A stretch of DNA of 64,000 nt, taken from NCBI RefSeq assembly GCF_000214595.1, contig NZ_AFIG01000001.1, forward strand, positions 1,220,382 through 1,284,381, in the 5' to 3' direction. Numbering within the stretch: the first letter of the stretch is position 1; each line of letters begins with the position of its first letter. The DNA is from Methylophaga thalassica MP (GTDB lineage Bacteria > Pseudomonadota > Gammaproteobacteria > Nitrosococcales > Methylophagaceae). The notes beneath the pieces were generated by a model. It had not been told where the DNA came from. It was given only the letters and a program-made list of their open reading frames with translations, and searched no databases. Shown piece by piece: positions 45,334-54,703 of the stretch. A program made the translations under genes and the position numbers.

Positions 45334-46347
45334 CTATTGATTAATGTAAATCTGATCAAACACACCACCATCATTGAAATGCGTTTTTTGTGCTTGCTGC
45401 CAACTACCGAATTTTTGTTTGACCGTAAATGTATCTATTTCAGGAAACCTCGCGATATCTTTGAGATCAGCCAAAGCAGGTAATACTGGACGGTAATAAC
45501 TTTTAGCAATCAGTCGTTGTGCTTGTGGAGAGTACAAATAAGCTAAATAGGCCTGTGCTACAGCTTCTGTGCCATGTTTTTCAGCTATCTTATCGACCAC
45601 GGCCACAGGCGGTTCCGCCACAATCGAAATCGATGGAACAACTATTTCAAATTTGTCGGGCCCAAGTTCATTGATAGCAAGGAAGGCTTCGTTTTCCCAT
45701 GCCAGTAAAACATCTCCTATCCCTCGTTGAACGAATGTATTCGTGGCTCCTCGGGCACCACTGTCTAATACGGGGACATTCTTGTATAGCGTTTTCACAA
45801 ACTCACGAGCCTTTTCTTCGCTACCATACTTTTGTTCGGCGTAACCCCAGGCCGCAAGGTAATTCCACCGTGCTCCTCCAGATGATTTTGGGTTGGGTGT
45901 GATTACCTGAATGCCAGGTTTTATCAAATCATCCCAATCTTTGATCTGTTTGGGATTATCTTTACGCACCAGAAACACAATCGTCGATGTATACGGCGCA
46001 CTATTGTTAGGTAACTTGGATTGCCAGTCAGGATCGATATTGCCTGTTTTTTCGGCAATAGCATCAATGTCATATGCTAAGGCTAAAGTCACCACATCGG
46101 CCTGCAAACCATCAATGACGGCTCGGGCTTGTTTGCCAGCACCACCATGTGATTGTTTAATGGTTACAGTGTCACCAGTTTGGGCTTTCCAATAATCCAC
46201 AAATAATGGATTAAAAGCTTGATATATTTCCCGCGTCGGGTCATAGGAAACATTAAGTAACTCAATATCTTTCGCTAAAACACTTTGGCTGGCTAAGGCA
46301 CTCGTAATGAGTAGCGGCACTGTTTTAATTAATCGTTGTAATGTCAT
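45334..46347 (-). CDS. sbp: Periplasmic sulfate-binding protein
   Basis: A 337-residue binding protein with signal peptide ending QSVLA. Family marks are [53 protein letters not shown] and [18 protein letters not shown]. It delivers sulfate to CysT/CysW/CysA, encoded about 1.1 kb downstream. It is cotranscribed with the porin before it (28-bp gap) and the TOBE protein after it (11-bp gap). Confidence 0.95.
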   Translation of the reverse strand: MTLQRLIKTVPLLITSALASQSVLAKDIELLNVSYDPTREIYQAFNPLFVDYWKAQTGDTVTIKQSHGGAGKQARAVIDGLQADVVTLALAYDIDAIAEKTGNIDPDWQSKLPNNSAPYTSTIVFLVRKDNPKQIKDWDDLIKPGIQVITPNPKSSGGARWNYLAAWGYAEQKYGSEEKAREFVKTLYKNVPVLDSGARGATNTFVQRGIGDVLLAWENEAFLAINELGPDKFEIVVPSISIVAEPPVAVVDKIAEKHGTEAVAQAYLAYLYSPQAQRLIAKSYYRPVLPALADLKDIARFPEIDTFTVKQKFGSWQQAQKTHFNDGGVFDQIYINQ

Positions 46348-46375
46348 GGTTAATTTCCTTTTTATTAAGATGAGT

Positions 46376-47710
46376 TTAAAAATCGAATTGAGCGCGTAAC
46401 GCTAAAATGTCGCCATCAATCCCGTCTACATCACTACCTGGACGGTTCACATCTAACACCCTGATGTAATTGGCTGAGAAGCGGACGTTATCGGTGGTGT
46501 ACCAATTAAGTCCTAATGTGGCGTTGTCTAATTCACCACCATAAATATCTGCATCATTGAGATCCGCCGTGCTGTAGCGTGCAGCAAGCTCCCATGCCCC
46601 AATTCCACCGTTACCGACAGCATGAAGAGGTTTGATACGATCAAATACTCCCTTTTTGTAAGGTCGTGATTCACCCGTCAGAAAATAACTGGTAAAGACG
46701 TACCATCCATCAAATTTCAGGTCTGGGGAGCAGGAACGCTGCAACTGGGTTTGGGTATATTCAGCTTGCACAGAGAATGGTCCAACCACACTGGCAAACT
46801 CCAGTCCATAGGCTTGCTGCTCATCCACCTGATTGATTAAGCCTGTATCAATCAGTCGGTTTCCATCCGCTTCAACTTCCGGACTAGCACGATAACGTTG
46901 TGACTTATCACTATCTTGTGCCCAGTTTTGTCTAACGGCGACACCAAGATGAATCAATGACTTATCTGTTTTAATGGGGGTAGTTGTAATCCGTCCTATC
47001 AGGTTCCAGCCTTCATCCTGGTCCTGACCTGAGCTTGTTTCACTTTCAACTGGGCCACCAAATGCCCCAATTGATGCAGTCCAATTTTCCGAGTATGTGT
47101 CAAACCCCACCCCTAATCGCCGATCAGGAGAAAACAGATGATTTAATCCACGCTCAAGAAAAGTGCTATTTAAGCTACTAGTAAGATGCTCTAAGCCAAA
47201 TGGGGTCTTAAACTGCCCAACTGTGATTGAGCCTTGTTCCAAACCGTTATATTTCAGATAAGCATCACGAATACCACGGCTCGAACTACTCTCACCGGGA
47301 CGAGCAAAGTCATACTGAAAACGATAGCCCCAGTCCTGATAAAACTGTCCGGATAGGTCCAAAAATAAGCGACGAATGTCTGTGGCATCACCACTTGGTA
47401 TGTCACTGCCATAGAACGCAGCATCAGCTTGAAAGCGCCCACCTATTTGTGCAGAAAACTCGCCATCATTGGACTCAAACTTCAAACTTCGTCCATTCGT
47501 TTTAGCAATAATATTCGCGCGATCATCTTGGCGATCTTTTTCATATGCTTGTTGCTGTTGTTGCAACTGCTCTTGCAATGAATCTATCTGTTGTTGCAGC
47601 TGTTCGAGGGATGGGGACTGTTTTACATCCTCAGCCAATACAACAAATGAATGGCTGAGTAATCCAGTCAATAGCAGTGTTTGACTAAGTGGTTTTAATT
47701 TAATCGTCAT
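46376..47710 (-). CDS. OprP/OprO-family anion porin, probably for sulfate
   Basis: A 444-residue outer-membrane protein. The signal peptide ends VVLA. A Gln-rich coiled coil follows ([20 protein letters not shown]). Then comes a beta-barrel of the phosphate-selective porin family with [41 protein letters not shown] and terminal RAQFDF. It heads the operon porin-sbp-TOBE. No Pho box is visible upstream, which argues for sulfate rather than phosphate as its physiological cargo. Its ribosome site is inside an inverted repeat (47716-47747). Confidence 0.9.
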   Translation of the reverse strand: MTIKLKPLSQTLLLTGLLSHSFVVLAEDVKQSPSLEQLQQQIDSLQEQLQQQQQAYEKDRQDDRANIIAKTNGRSLKFESNDGEFSAQIGGRFQADAAFYGSDIPSGDATDIRRLFLDLSGQFYQDWGYRFQYDFARPGESSSSRGIRDAYLKYNGLEQGSITVGQFKTPFGLEHLTSSLNSTFLERGLNHLFSPDRRLGVGFDTYSENWTASIGAFGGPVESETSSGQDQDEGWNLIGRITTTPIKTDKSLIHLGVAVRQNWAQDSDKSQRYRASPEVEADGNRLIDTGLINQVDEQQAYGLEFASVVGPFSVQAEYTQTQLQRSCSPDLKFDGWYVFTSYFLTGESRPYKKGVFDRIKPLHAVGNGGIGAWELAARYSTADLNDADIYGGELDNATLGLNWYTTDNVRFSANYIRVLDVNRPGSDVDGIDGDILALRAQFDF

Positions 47711-47715
47711 GGTGT

Positions 47716-47747
47716 ATCTCCCGTGTTTTGTGTAAGTTCAGGGAGAT
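47716..47747 (-). promoter_or_regulatory. Hairpin that can mask the porin ribosome-binding site
   Basis: On the minus strand ATCTCCC pairs with GGGAGAT (7 bp, 18-nt loop). The second arm contains GGGAG, the ribosome site 7 nt before the porin ATG. Folding would block translation; possible control is inferred. Confidence 0.45.
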
Positions 47748-47946
47748 GCTAGTCAGACGGTGGATTAAACAGAACTAATTTAAATGGGATTGTTTATGAG
47801 CAAAAATGCTAAATCAGATTTTATAAGGTTAAAAAGTAAAAAATGTGTCTAATAAGCAGATGTTCTGGACTCCCATCACTATGGATGCGAGATAAGAACT
47901 AGCGCTGAATATCTACCTTTCGCTGAATTTATCTTCAATAAAATAT

Positions 47947-48990
47947 TTACTCTATAAGAATATTGACTGAATACCCGATCACCAGTAACAGACAAAATAA
48001 TATCGATGCAAGCACGAGTGGTTTCACACCAGCTTGTTTGATAGCACCAATATGGGTTCTGACACCTAAAGCTGCCATTGCCATGGATAATAGGATCACA
48101 TCGGTCGATTTAATCGCCACCACCAAACTGTGTGGGATGACATTCAATGAGTTAATGCCAATGACTATCACAAACATAACAGCAAACCAGGGAACACTTA
48201 TGCCTGACTTTTCATTTATGACCGCTAATGATTGACGACGGTAAAAATTAGAAATAAACAGTAAAAATGGCACAAGTAACATCACTCGCATCATTTTCTC
48301 AATAACAGCGGCATTGGCTGCATCAGGACTGATCGCATCACCGGCAGCAACCACTTGAGCCACCTCATGAACCGTTGATCCCACGAAAATACCATAGTCA
48401 AACTCACTCATATTCAGGTAGGGATAAATGAGAGGATAAATGAACATGGATAAGGTGCCGAAAATAACAACAGTAGCCACCGCTACTGAGATTTTATGGG
48501 CTTGAGCTTTGATGACAGGTTCAGTGGCTAAAATAGCTGCCGCGCCACAAATAGCACTACCGGCCCCAATTAATATGGTGGTGTCACGATCCAATTTCAG
48601 CCAATGTGTACCGATAAAATAGGCCGTGCCAAATATTAAGGTCACTATCAAACAATCAATCATAAATCCATTCATGCCAATAGACATGACTTGTTGGATA
48701 GTCACATTAAATCCGAAAAGCACGATGCCAAAGCGCAAAAGTCGTGAGCGAGAGAAATCAATGCCCTTACTGAGGGTGTCGGCAAAACGTGGAAAGACCG
48801 TATTACCAATCAACATGCCAGCAATAATCGCGATGGTGAGTGCACTGATACCCAACGAACTAAAAAAAGACGTTTTTGCCACAGTAATAGCCATTAAGCC
48901 AAGTGCTAGAGATAGCAAGATACCCAGACCGTATGGTGACAGCGGTGTGAGTTTATTTAAAACATTTGCCCGTAACATGTGTTTATCCAT
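47947..48990 (-). CDS. YeiH-family inner-membrane transporter (putative sulfate exporter family)
   Basis: A 347-residue protein with about ten TM segments, of the YeiH/UPF0324 family. Family landmarks are AIIAGMLIGNTVFP, LLRFGIVLFGFNVT, LIGAGSAICGAAAILATEPV and VGSTVHEVAQVVAAG. The transported compound is unproven in the family; sulfite or sulfonate-related roles are discussed. Two starts are possible, 48990 and 48978. It is divergent from a LysR gene, the usual arrangement for yeiH, and close to the sulfate locus. Confidence 0.9.
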   Translation of the reverse strand: MDKHMLRANVLNKLTPLSPYGLGILLSLALGLMAITVAKTSFFSSLGISALTIAIIAGMLIGNTVFPRFADTLSKGIDFSRSRLLRFGIVLFGFNVTIQQVMSIGMNGFMIDCLIVTLIFGTAYFIGTHWLKLDRDTTILIGAGSAICGAAAILATEPVIKAQAHKISVAVATVVIFGTLSMFIYPLIYPYLNMSEFDYGIFVGSTVHEVAQVVAAGDAISPDAANAAVIEKMMRVMLLVPFLLFISNFYRRQSLAVINEKSGISVPWFAVMFVIVIGINSLNVIPHSLVVAIKSTDVILLSMAMAALGVRTHIGAIKQAGVKPLVLASILFCLLLVIGYSVNILIE

Positions 48991-49031
48991 TCATTGCTTT
49001 TTACACAGACTACGCTTAGCTTTATTATAAA

Positions 49032-49045
49032 AATAATAGATTATT
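49032..49045. promoter_or_regulatory. Palindrome in the yeiH-LysR divergent promoter region
   Basis: AATAAT-AG-ATTATT: 6-bp arms in the 84-bp gap between the two divergent starts. It is AT-rich, so the match is weak evidence, but the place suits a LysR binding site. Confidence 0.35.
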
Positions 49046-49074
49046 ATTATTTATCCATAACCAGTAGTTATATT

Positions 49075-49938
49075 ATGAATTTAAACCATCTCAGACATTT
49101 TTTTACGGTGATTGAAACAGGTAGTTTTTCAGATGCAGCTGACCGGCTTTATATTAGCCAACCAGCCGTATCCAAGTCAGTGAATGAATTAGAGAGCTAT
49201 CTTAAACTTCCGCTGATTGAGCGCGGTGTTAAAGGTCGACCATTAAGTCTGACGAAAGATGGAAAAATGCTCTATGACTACGCCAGAAGTATTTTTGCCT
49301 TGGAGAAGGCAGCAACAGATGAAGTCATCGCCAGGCAGAAACTTAACCGTGGAGCCATTACCATCGGGGTAAGTCCAACTATAGCCAATTATTGGCTCAC
49401 ACCTTATTTAGTCGATTTCCAGCAAAAGTATCCTAATATCGATCTTAAAGTCATGGTGGAGTCAACTCATTCAATTAAAGAAGCATTAACGGATGCAGAT
49501 ATCGATATTGCCTTGGTTGAGGGAGGAAAAATTGAATCAGAGCAATATGACATCAAGATATGGAAGCAGGAAGTAATGAGCATTATTGCTCACCCTGATA
49601 TCGACGATAAAGAATGGCATAAACATCCTTGGCTACTCAGAGAGCGTGGCTCAATGACCCGCGATCTCATGGAACAACTTCTAGTTAAGGCAAAAATAAC
49701 ACCTAAAAAAATTATTGAAGTAGGAAGTAATGAGCTTATTGCACAGATGGTATCTAAAAACTTTGGTCTAGGAATTTTGCCTCGCTCAGTCATTCACAGT
49801 TTTTGTGAGACTAAGCAACTCAAAGAAATATCACGAGGTCATCATGATATGTTGACCCGTCCTTTATATTGGATTGTCTGTCATGGCAGACCTTTAGGAC
49901 CTGCATCAAGAGCATTTCACGACGTTTTGTTTAACTAA
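49075..49938 (+). CDS. LysR-family regulator divergent from the yeiH-type gene
   Basis: A 287-residue protein started at the ATG at 49075; the in-frame region upstream would add a non-homologous 32-residue leader. The HTH is MNLNHLRHFFTVIETGSFSDAADRLYISQPAVSKSVNELE. The effector domain has GAITIGVSPTIANYWLTPYL and ELIAQMVSKNFGLGILPRSV. It likely controls the divergent YeiH-type transporter, as LysR genes next to yeiH usually do. It is convergent with the MFS gene, and the two stops overlap by 4 bp. Confidence 0.92.
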   Translation: MNLNHLRHFFTVIETGSFSDAADRLYISQPAVSKSVNELESYLKLPLIERGVKGRPLSLTKDGKMLYDYARSIFALEKAATDEVIARQKLNRGAITIGVSPTIANYWLTPYLVDFQQKYPNIDLKVMVESTHSIKEALTDADIDIALVEGGKIESEQYDIKIWKQEVMSIIAHPDIDDKEWHKHPWLLRERGSMTRDLMEQLLVKAKITPKKIIEVGSNELIAQMVSKNFGLGILPRSVIHSFCETKQLKEISRGHHDMLTRPLYWIVCHGRPLGPASRAFHDVLFN

Positions 49939-51122
49939 TCTGACTTTGGAGCGATAAATTTATCGCGTTTAACGGCAAGTAGAAAAGCCATCCCTGCCAC
50001 CATGATCATTGAAGTAAAAATCAAAGCAAGTTGGTAATTACCATTATGACTTGCCATATATCCTGCCGCAGCGGGTGCAATAATTTGAGCCACACCATAA
50101 CAAATCGTCAGACGTGCCATGGCTTTTGCTGGGTTTTTAGGAAACTTGTGACCGATATAGGTCAGCATCAAACTGACAATGCCAGTGAATGTACAACCAA
50201 AAATTGCAGCGGCAATGATATTTGCAATCAATGAACTTGAAACTACGGGAATGAGAATCGCAACAAATTGTAAGGCATAGGTCACCAGTAAAGTATTCAA
50301 CTCGCCTATTTTGTTCGCTACTTTATCCCATAAAAAACAAGCTGGTGCTGCGGCAAGCCCAAGTATGACCCAAATCCAGTCGCCTTTTCCGGCTAATAGT
50401 GGCATATCCTCTAAAATTGCCACAATAAACGTTGCACTCACTACATAACCCACACCGGCACAGGCGTAAGCTAAAATCAGTTTTATCATCCAACTACGCG
50501 GTGGTTCAACTATGACTTGCGTGGATTTATGCTGTGTTGAGAGTGGTGGCGGTATCCAGAACCAAGCTGGTATAAAAAATACGATGCCAAATAACCCCAT
50601 CAGGATCCATTGACTATCCCAGGCATAATAGTGGTTCATTAACACCACAGCCGTTCCCGGTATCGCGATACCGAGGCCAAGGCCCATAAAGTGTAAGCCA
50701 AGTTCAGGCTTAAATTGATGATGTTTCAGCCAGCTTAATACAAAGCCTGACGAGAGAATAACGCCGGCTGTACCTGAAATGCCGGCTATGAAACGCAATA
50801 ATACCCAGAGTTCGAGCTGTGTCGTCATGCCCATTGCTATGATTGATAACACTGCAACTACTAGACAAGACTGATAAAACCGAAACTTAAAGGCAAGATT
50901 ATTGGTAAATGACACCAGGACCACACCGAGTAGATAACCAATATAATTGAAAGTGGCCAGCCAACCACCGTTCACCACCGTTAAGTCTGTTTGGTTTAAC
51001 ATCATTGGTAAAAACGGAGTGTAAGAGAAACGAGCAATTCCTACTGTTAAAATGACGGCACAGATGCCCGCTGTGATCACTTTTATTCGTTGAGAATACG
51101 CGGCATTCTGAGGATAAGTCAT
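49935..51122 (-). CDS. MFS transporter of the YbfB/YjiJ family
   Basis: A 395-residue inner-membrane protein with twelve TM segments. The start ITAGICAVILTVGIARFSYTPFLPMM is the signature of the YbfB/YjiJ (MFS_4) group, and LHFMGLGLGIAIPG and SATFIVAILEDMPLL support it. The substrate is unknown. It stands alone, with no clear operon partner. Confidence 0.9.
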   Translation of the reverse strand: MTYPQNAAYSQRIKVITAGICAVILTVGIARFSYTPFLPMMLNQTDLTVVNGGWLATFNYIGYLLGVVLVSFTNNLAFKFRFYQSCLVVAVLSIIAMGMTTQLELWVLLRFIAGISGTAGVILSSGFVLSWLKHHQFKPELGLHFMGLGLGIAIPGTAVVLMNHYYAWDSQWILMGLFGIVFFIPAWFWIPPPLSTQHKSTQVIVEPPRSWMIKLILAYACAGVGYVVSATFIVAILEDMPLLAGKGDWIWVILGLAAAPACFLWDKVANKIGELNTLLVTYALQFVAILIPVVSSSLIANIIAAAIFGCTFTGIVSLMLTYIGHKFPKNPAKAMARLTICYGVAQIIAPAAAGYMASHNGNYQLALIFTSMIMVAGMAFLLAVKRDKFIAPKSD

Positions 51123-51174
51123 GAGTAAAATTCTGCAGGATTAGAGGTAAGTGATTTTACCACTTGATGAAAAG

Positions 51175-51211
51175 AATACGGTGCAAAATAAAGAAAGCTT
51201 CGCACCGTATT
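51175..51211 (-). terminator. Probable terminator after ccoG
   Basis: A 10-bp perfect stem AATACGGTGC / GCACCGTATT with a 17-nt loop. On the minus strand it is followed by a short T-rich stretch (CTTTTC). It lies 24 bp after the ccoG stop. Confidence 0.6.
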
Positions 51212-51234
51212 AGTCATACAAAAGGTGTTTTAGC

Positions 51235-52653
51235 TCACGGGGAAATAAACACCGCTTTATAACGGTTACTGATGGCTGAGCTCCCCTCACTAGTGGCGAC
51301 AAAGTGAAATTCATGCAAGCCAGATGAGGTCGTATCAGAAGGTAATCTGACTAAGGCTGTTACAGGTACGACTTTACCTGGTTGTATGGTTACACCCTGC
51401 TCTAAACCATCAACCGTCGCTGATGGCAGGCCCTCAATTTCATAGTTCACAACAAGAGGCTGGTCTGTTTTATTCAGCAGTTTTAAAGTGTATTTATTTT
51501 GAATGTCACCGTTACTCATTTGTATATACAAAGGTCTTCTTTCGTGAACCACATTAAATTCCGTAGGTTCAAAATGAGTAAAGCCATAACCGACACCAAT
51601 AATAGAAAACGCCATAATCAAACTGTAAACAACGACTCGTGGACGTTTCCAAAGGCTGACTTTAGTTTGACCTTGATGAAGCTCTTTATGAGATGCGTAA
51701 CGAATAAGGCCTCTTGGCTCATTGATTTTATCCATGATGCTGTCACAGGCATCAATACATAACCCACAAGTGATACAACCTTCTTGCTGACCTTTCCTTA
51801 TATCAATCCCGGTCGGACATACGGCAACACACAATTTACAATCAATACATGAGCCTTTATTAGCCTCTTGTACACCAGAGCGAGATAATTTACCTCTCGG
51901 TTCACCGCGAACAGCATCATAAGCAGGTAAAACCGTTTCCTGGTCATACATCACACCCTGCAGACGTGCATAAGGACATAACCAGAAACACACTTGTTCA
52001 CGCATAAAGCCAGCAAACCAGTATGTGAAAAAGGTAAATATGCCCATGGCTACCCAGACTGGGGTGGCTGCCTGAAGAGAGAAAATGTCGCCCCATAACT
52101 GATAGGCATCGGTAAACCAGGCTGAAAATGAGATGCCAGTGAGGATGGCAATCGCTAACCACACGGTATGTTTGCCGAGCTTTCGAATAGCTTTATTTGC
52201 AGTTAAAGGAGCTGCATTAAATTTACGCTGTTTCTGTGGCGTATTGCCTTCAAACTGGCTTTCGATAAAGGTAAATACATCGGTCCATACGGTCTGGAAA
52301 CAGAAATAACCACAAAAGACACGACCGGCGATACTGGTTGCAGCAGCTAATAAGATGGCGAAAAACAATAGCGTCAAAGACAGTACCCAGATATCCTGCG
52401 GGTATAACGTCAATCCAAATAAATGAAATTGTTGTTTAGGAATATCAAGTAAAACAGCTTGATGCCCATCCCAACGCAAGTAAGGACCGAGAAAGTAGAT
52501 TAACCAGACAGACATGCCAAAGTTTTTTAAGGTCCTGAATCGGCCTTTCATTCGCTTGGCAATGACATTCTCCCCCTCACCGGTATGCACTTCCCAGTCG
52601 GATAAGGCATCATAAACTTCAACCTTAATGGGTATTTCTGATAGTTTGCTCAT
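51235..52653 (-). CDS. ccoG: Cytochrome c oxidase accessory protein CcoG (FixG/RdxA)
   Basis: A 472-residue membrane iron-sulfur protein that helps assemble cbb3 oxidase, probably by reducing copper. It has about five TM segments, a GRVFCGYFCFQTVW motif, a FWLCPYARLQGVMYD motif, and two ferredoxin clusters, CIDCKLCVAVCP and CITCGLCIDACD. A C-terminal periplasmic Ig-like FixG domain follows (about 365-472). The ATG at 52653 has AGGAG 8 nt upstream; a GTG one codon earlier is possible. No cco oxidase genes are in the window, so it is unlinked here. Confidence 0.95.
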   Translation of the reverse strand: MSKLSEIPIKVEVYDALSDWEVHTGEGENVIAKRMKGRFRTLKNFGMSVWLIYFLGPYLRWDGHQAVLLDIPKQQFHLFGLTLYPQDIWVLSLTLLFFAILLAAATSIAGRVFCGYFCFQTVWTDVFTFIESQFEGNTPQKQRKFNAAPLTANKAIRKLGKHTVWLAIAILTGISFSAWFTDAYQLWGDIFSLQAATPVWVAMGIFTFFTYWFAGFMREQVCFWLCPYARLQGVMYDQETVLPAYDAVRGEPRGKLSRSGVQEANKGSCIDCKLCVAVCPTGIDIRKGQQEGCITCGLCIDACDSIMDKINEPRGLIRYASHKELHQGQTKVSLWKRPRVVVYSLIMAFSIIGVGYGFTHFEPTEFNVVHERRPLYIQMSNGDIQNKYTLKLLNKTDQPLVVNYEIEGLPSATVDGLEQGVTIQPGKVVPVTALVRLPSDTTSSGLHEFHFVATSEGSSAISNRYKAVFISP

Positions 52654-52703
52654 CACAGGAACTCCTCTGTGCTTATATGCTGAAAACGAGTATGTTTTTG
52701 TAG

Positions 52704-54101
52704 TTATACGATGGTTTTTGAACGAATTAAGCCTGGTCGGTATAAATCCGACAACAACGTTAACCCTTGTTTTAATGACTCATAATCACTGCTGGCCCCG
52801 AGTGATATTCGAACGGCCTGACTACGACTTCGGAACATGACAAATGCCGTTGAAGGTACGATAGAAACCCCTATCCTGCTCGCTTGTTCGGCAAAATCTA
52901 ATGCTTTGTATCCATGTGGCATTCTCAGCCAAAGGTGCGGTGAGGCTGGATGAGAGGAAATATCGCTCTGCTGAAAAATTGACTGAGCTAACGACTGTCT
53001 TCTGATGTTTTCGGTCTTAATCGCCTGAGTGATCTCATCAATTTTGTGGTGCCTGATCCAGTGCGAAACAACAGCTGTCATCAATGGTGGTGCCATTAAA
53101 TGACTGATTCGCATTTCTTCTGTCAGCCCTAACGCATCATTAATATTGGGTGAGGCGATATAAGCAACACGTAAAGATGGGCTGAGACATTTTGAGATTG
53201 TGGCAATATGCCAGGTGCGATCTCTTGCCATGTTGAAGAGTGACGGCAGTTTTTCATCTACAAACTGGTAGTAGGGATCATCTTCAATAATGGTGAGATC
53301 ATATTGATTTGCTAGGACAATTAATGACTCTCTACGCTGTGCAGACAACGTCGCTGTAGTGGGATTATCAATATTGGGAATGACATACAAAATATCGATT
53401 GTTTGTTTTGCACATTGCAGTTGCAATTGTTCTGGAATGATTCCCTGCTCATCCATACTGATACCGACAACATCCAGTTGTAACTGCTCGGCCATCGCTC
53501 TCAATCCAGGATAGGAAAACTCTGGAGCAGCTACAGTTTTTGCACCTCTACGTTTCAGATAACTTAACAAACAAAACAAAGCGCTGTGAGCACCACTGGA
53601 AATCAAAAGTTGATCGCTATTTAAATCTGTAAGTTTCGATGATAGCCATTGCTGACCTGCTTCACGATCATCCGGGTGACCGGCTGTTTCCTGATAGCAG
53701 AGGTGATGTGATACAGAAATACCGGATAGACTCAGTTCGCTGATGGCCTCAGCCACTTTTTTCTCTAGATTCAGCCCGCTCGGAATGGGCGGGTTGTTCA
53801 TGCTTAAATCCAGCGGTTTGCCTTCAATAAGCTGAGACGAGTTGTAATGAGAGAAAGTAGTTTGTGCGATAAAGCAGCCATTTCCCCTTTGGGTCTCAAC
53901 CAGACCTCTTCTGGCGGCTTCATTAATCGCTCTGGTGACGGTCGTTAGATCGACAGAGAGTGAATCAGCTATTTGTCTCTGTGCAGGTAAACGATCACCG
54001 GGTTTTAATAAGCGGTTTTTTATATCCGCTTCTATGGCCTCCACAATACCGATGTATTTAACCCGAGCATTTGTATCAATTCTTGGTGACCACATTGACA
54101 T
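52704..54101 (-). CDS. MocR-family (GntR-aminotransferase) transcriptional regulator
   Basis: A 465-residue fusion: an N-terminal GntR winged helix (RLLKPGDRLPAQRQIADSLSVDLTTVTRAINEA, RGLVETQRGNGCFIA) and a C-terminal class-I aminotransferase-like domain. The PLP lysine lies in ATISKCLSPSLRVAYI and the cofactor Asp/Tyr region in IIEDDPYYQF. Such proteins sense PLP-linked metabolites and act as regulators rather than enzymes. GGAGGGG lies 6 nt before the ATG. Four regularly placed half-sites upstream suggest autoregulation. No metabolic target gene adjoins it, so its regulon is unclear. Confidence 0.93.
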   Translation of the reverse strand: MSMWSPRIDTNARVKYIGIVEAIEADIKNRLLKPGDRLPAQRQIADSLSVDLTTVTRAINEAARRGLVETQRGNGCFIAQTTFSHYNSSQLIEGKPLDLSMNNPPIPSGLNLEKKVAEAISELSLSGISVSHHLCYQETAGHPDDREAGQQWLSSKLTDLNSDQLLISSGAHSALFCLLSYLKRRGAKTVAAPEFSYPGLRAMAEQLQLDVVGISMDEQGIIPEQLQLQCAKQTIDILYVIPNIDNPTTATLSAQRRESLIVLANQYDLTIIEDDPYYQFVDEKLPSLFNMARDRTWHIATISKCLSPSLRVAYIASPNINDALGLTEEMRISHLMAPPLMTAVVSHWIRHHKIDEITQAIKTENIRRQSLAQSIFQQSDISSHPASPHLWLRMPHGYKALDFAEQASRIGVSIVPSTAFVMFRSRSQAVRISLGASSDYESLKQGLTLLSDLYRPGLIRSKTIV

Positions 54102-54159
54102 TATCTACCCCTCCGCCCTTTGCCGTACAATTTGGAGTAGATGCTATGCCTAGCTATAT

Positions 54160-54225
54160 TTGTATGCAATAAAAACATACAAAATAAGTCATTGTATGGA
54201 TTGTTATTTTTTTAATTACATACAA
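54160..54225. promoter_or_regulatory. Array of TTGTATG/CATACAA half-sites upstream of the mocR gene
   Basis: TTGTATG at 54160 and 54192, and CATACAA at 54176 and 54219. The first three are exactly 16 bp apart and alternate in direction. This is the type of site array MocR proteins bind, and the only adjacent start is that of the mocR gene itself. Confidence 0.6.
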
Positions 54226-54292
54226 TTAAGCATATTTAAGATGATCTGGATTTTGTTGTTGCGCAAAAAAAGTTTGTCTTTTAGGTGTTTGC

Positions 54293-54595
54293 TTATTCCC
54301 ACATCACATCAGCATGGGCATTAGTCGCAGCCTGGAGTAGCTCGATGAGAGGAAGAGCACGCTTTGCAATAGAAATATGTGAATTTTCTTCATCTTCACC
54401 ATCATCTCCTTGAGCTTCTCTTGCTTTCGCATCATTAACGGCTTGCTCTAAACGCTTTAAATAAGCGGGAATATCATCTGCCACAATAGCACTGGGAACC
54501 GTACCACTATGTCCCATCAGTTTCAGTAAATGAATGGCAACATCGCCAAACATCGTGATATCTGCATATGGCTTGGTTTTAAATGTGACAATCAT
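54293..54595 (-). CDS. DUF1840 family protein
   Basis: A 100-residue cytoplasmic protein. It matches the DUF1840 family as I know it: the start MIVTFKTKPYADITMFGDVAIHLLKLMGHSG and a central acidic linker (GDDGEDEE). The C-terminal helix RALPLIELLQAATNAHADVMW is also typical. The function is unknown. GGGAG lies 6 nt before the ATG. It appears monocistronic. Confidence 0.88.
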   Translation of the reverse strand: MIVTFKTKPYADITMFGDVAIHLLKLMGHSGTVPSAIVADDIPAYLKRLEQAVNDAKAREAQGDDGEDEENSHISIAKRALPLIELLQAATNAHADVMWE

Positions 54596-54703
54596 GAGGA
54601 TCTCCCGTCATCTGTTGGATAATACAAAATATATTACGTTGAATTTATAAGAAATGTATTAATGTATTAAAGAATATAAGGCAGGGTCAGTGACGTAGTC
54701 ACT

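Noticed and set aside
46376-47710. Calling the porin a phosphate porin (OprP/OprO)
   Set aside because: The family matches, but linkage to sbp and absence of a Pho box make sulfate the better inference, so no oprP symbol was given.
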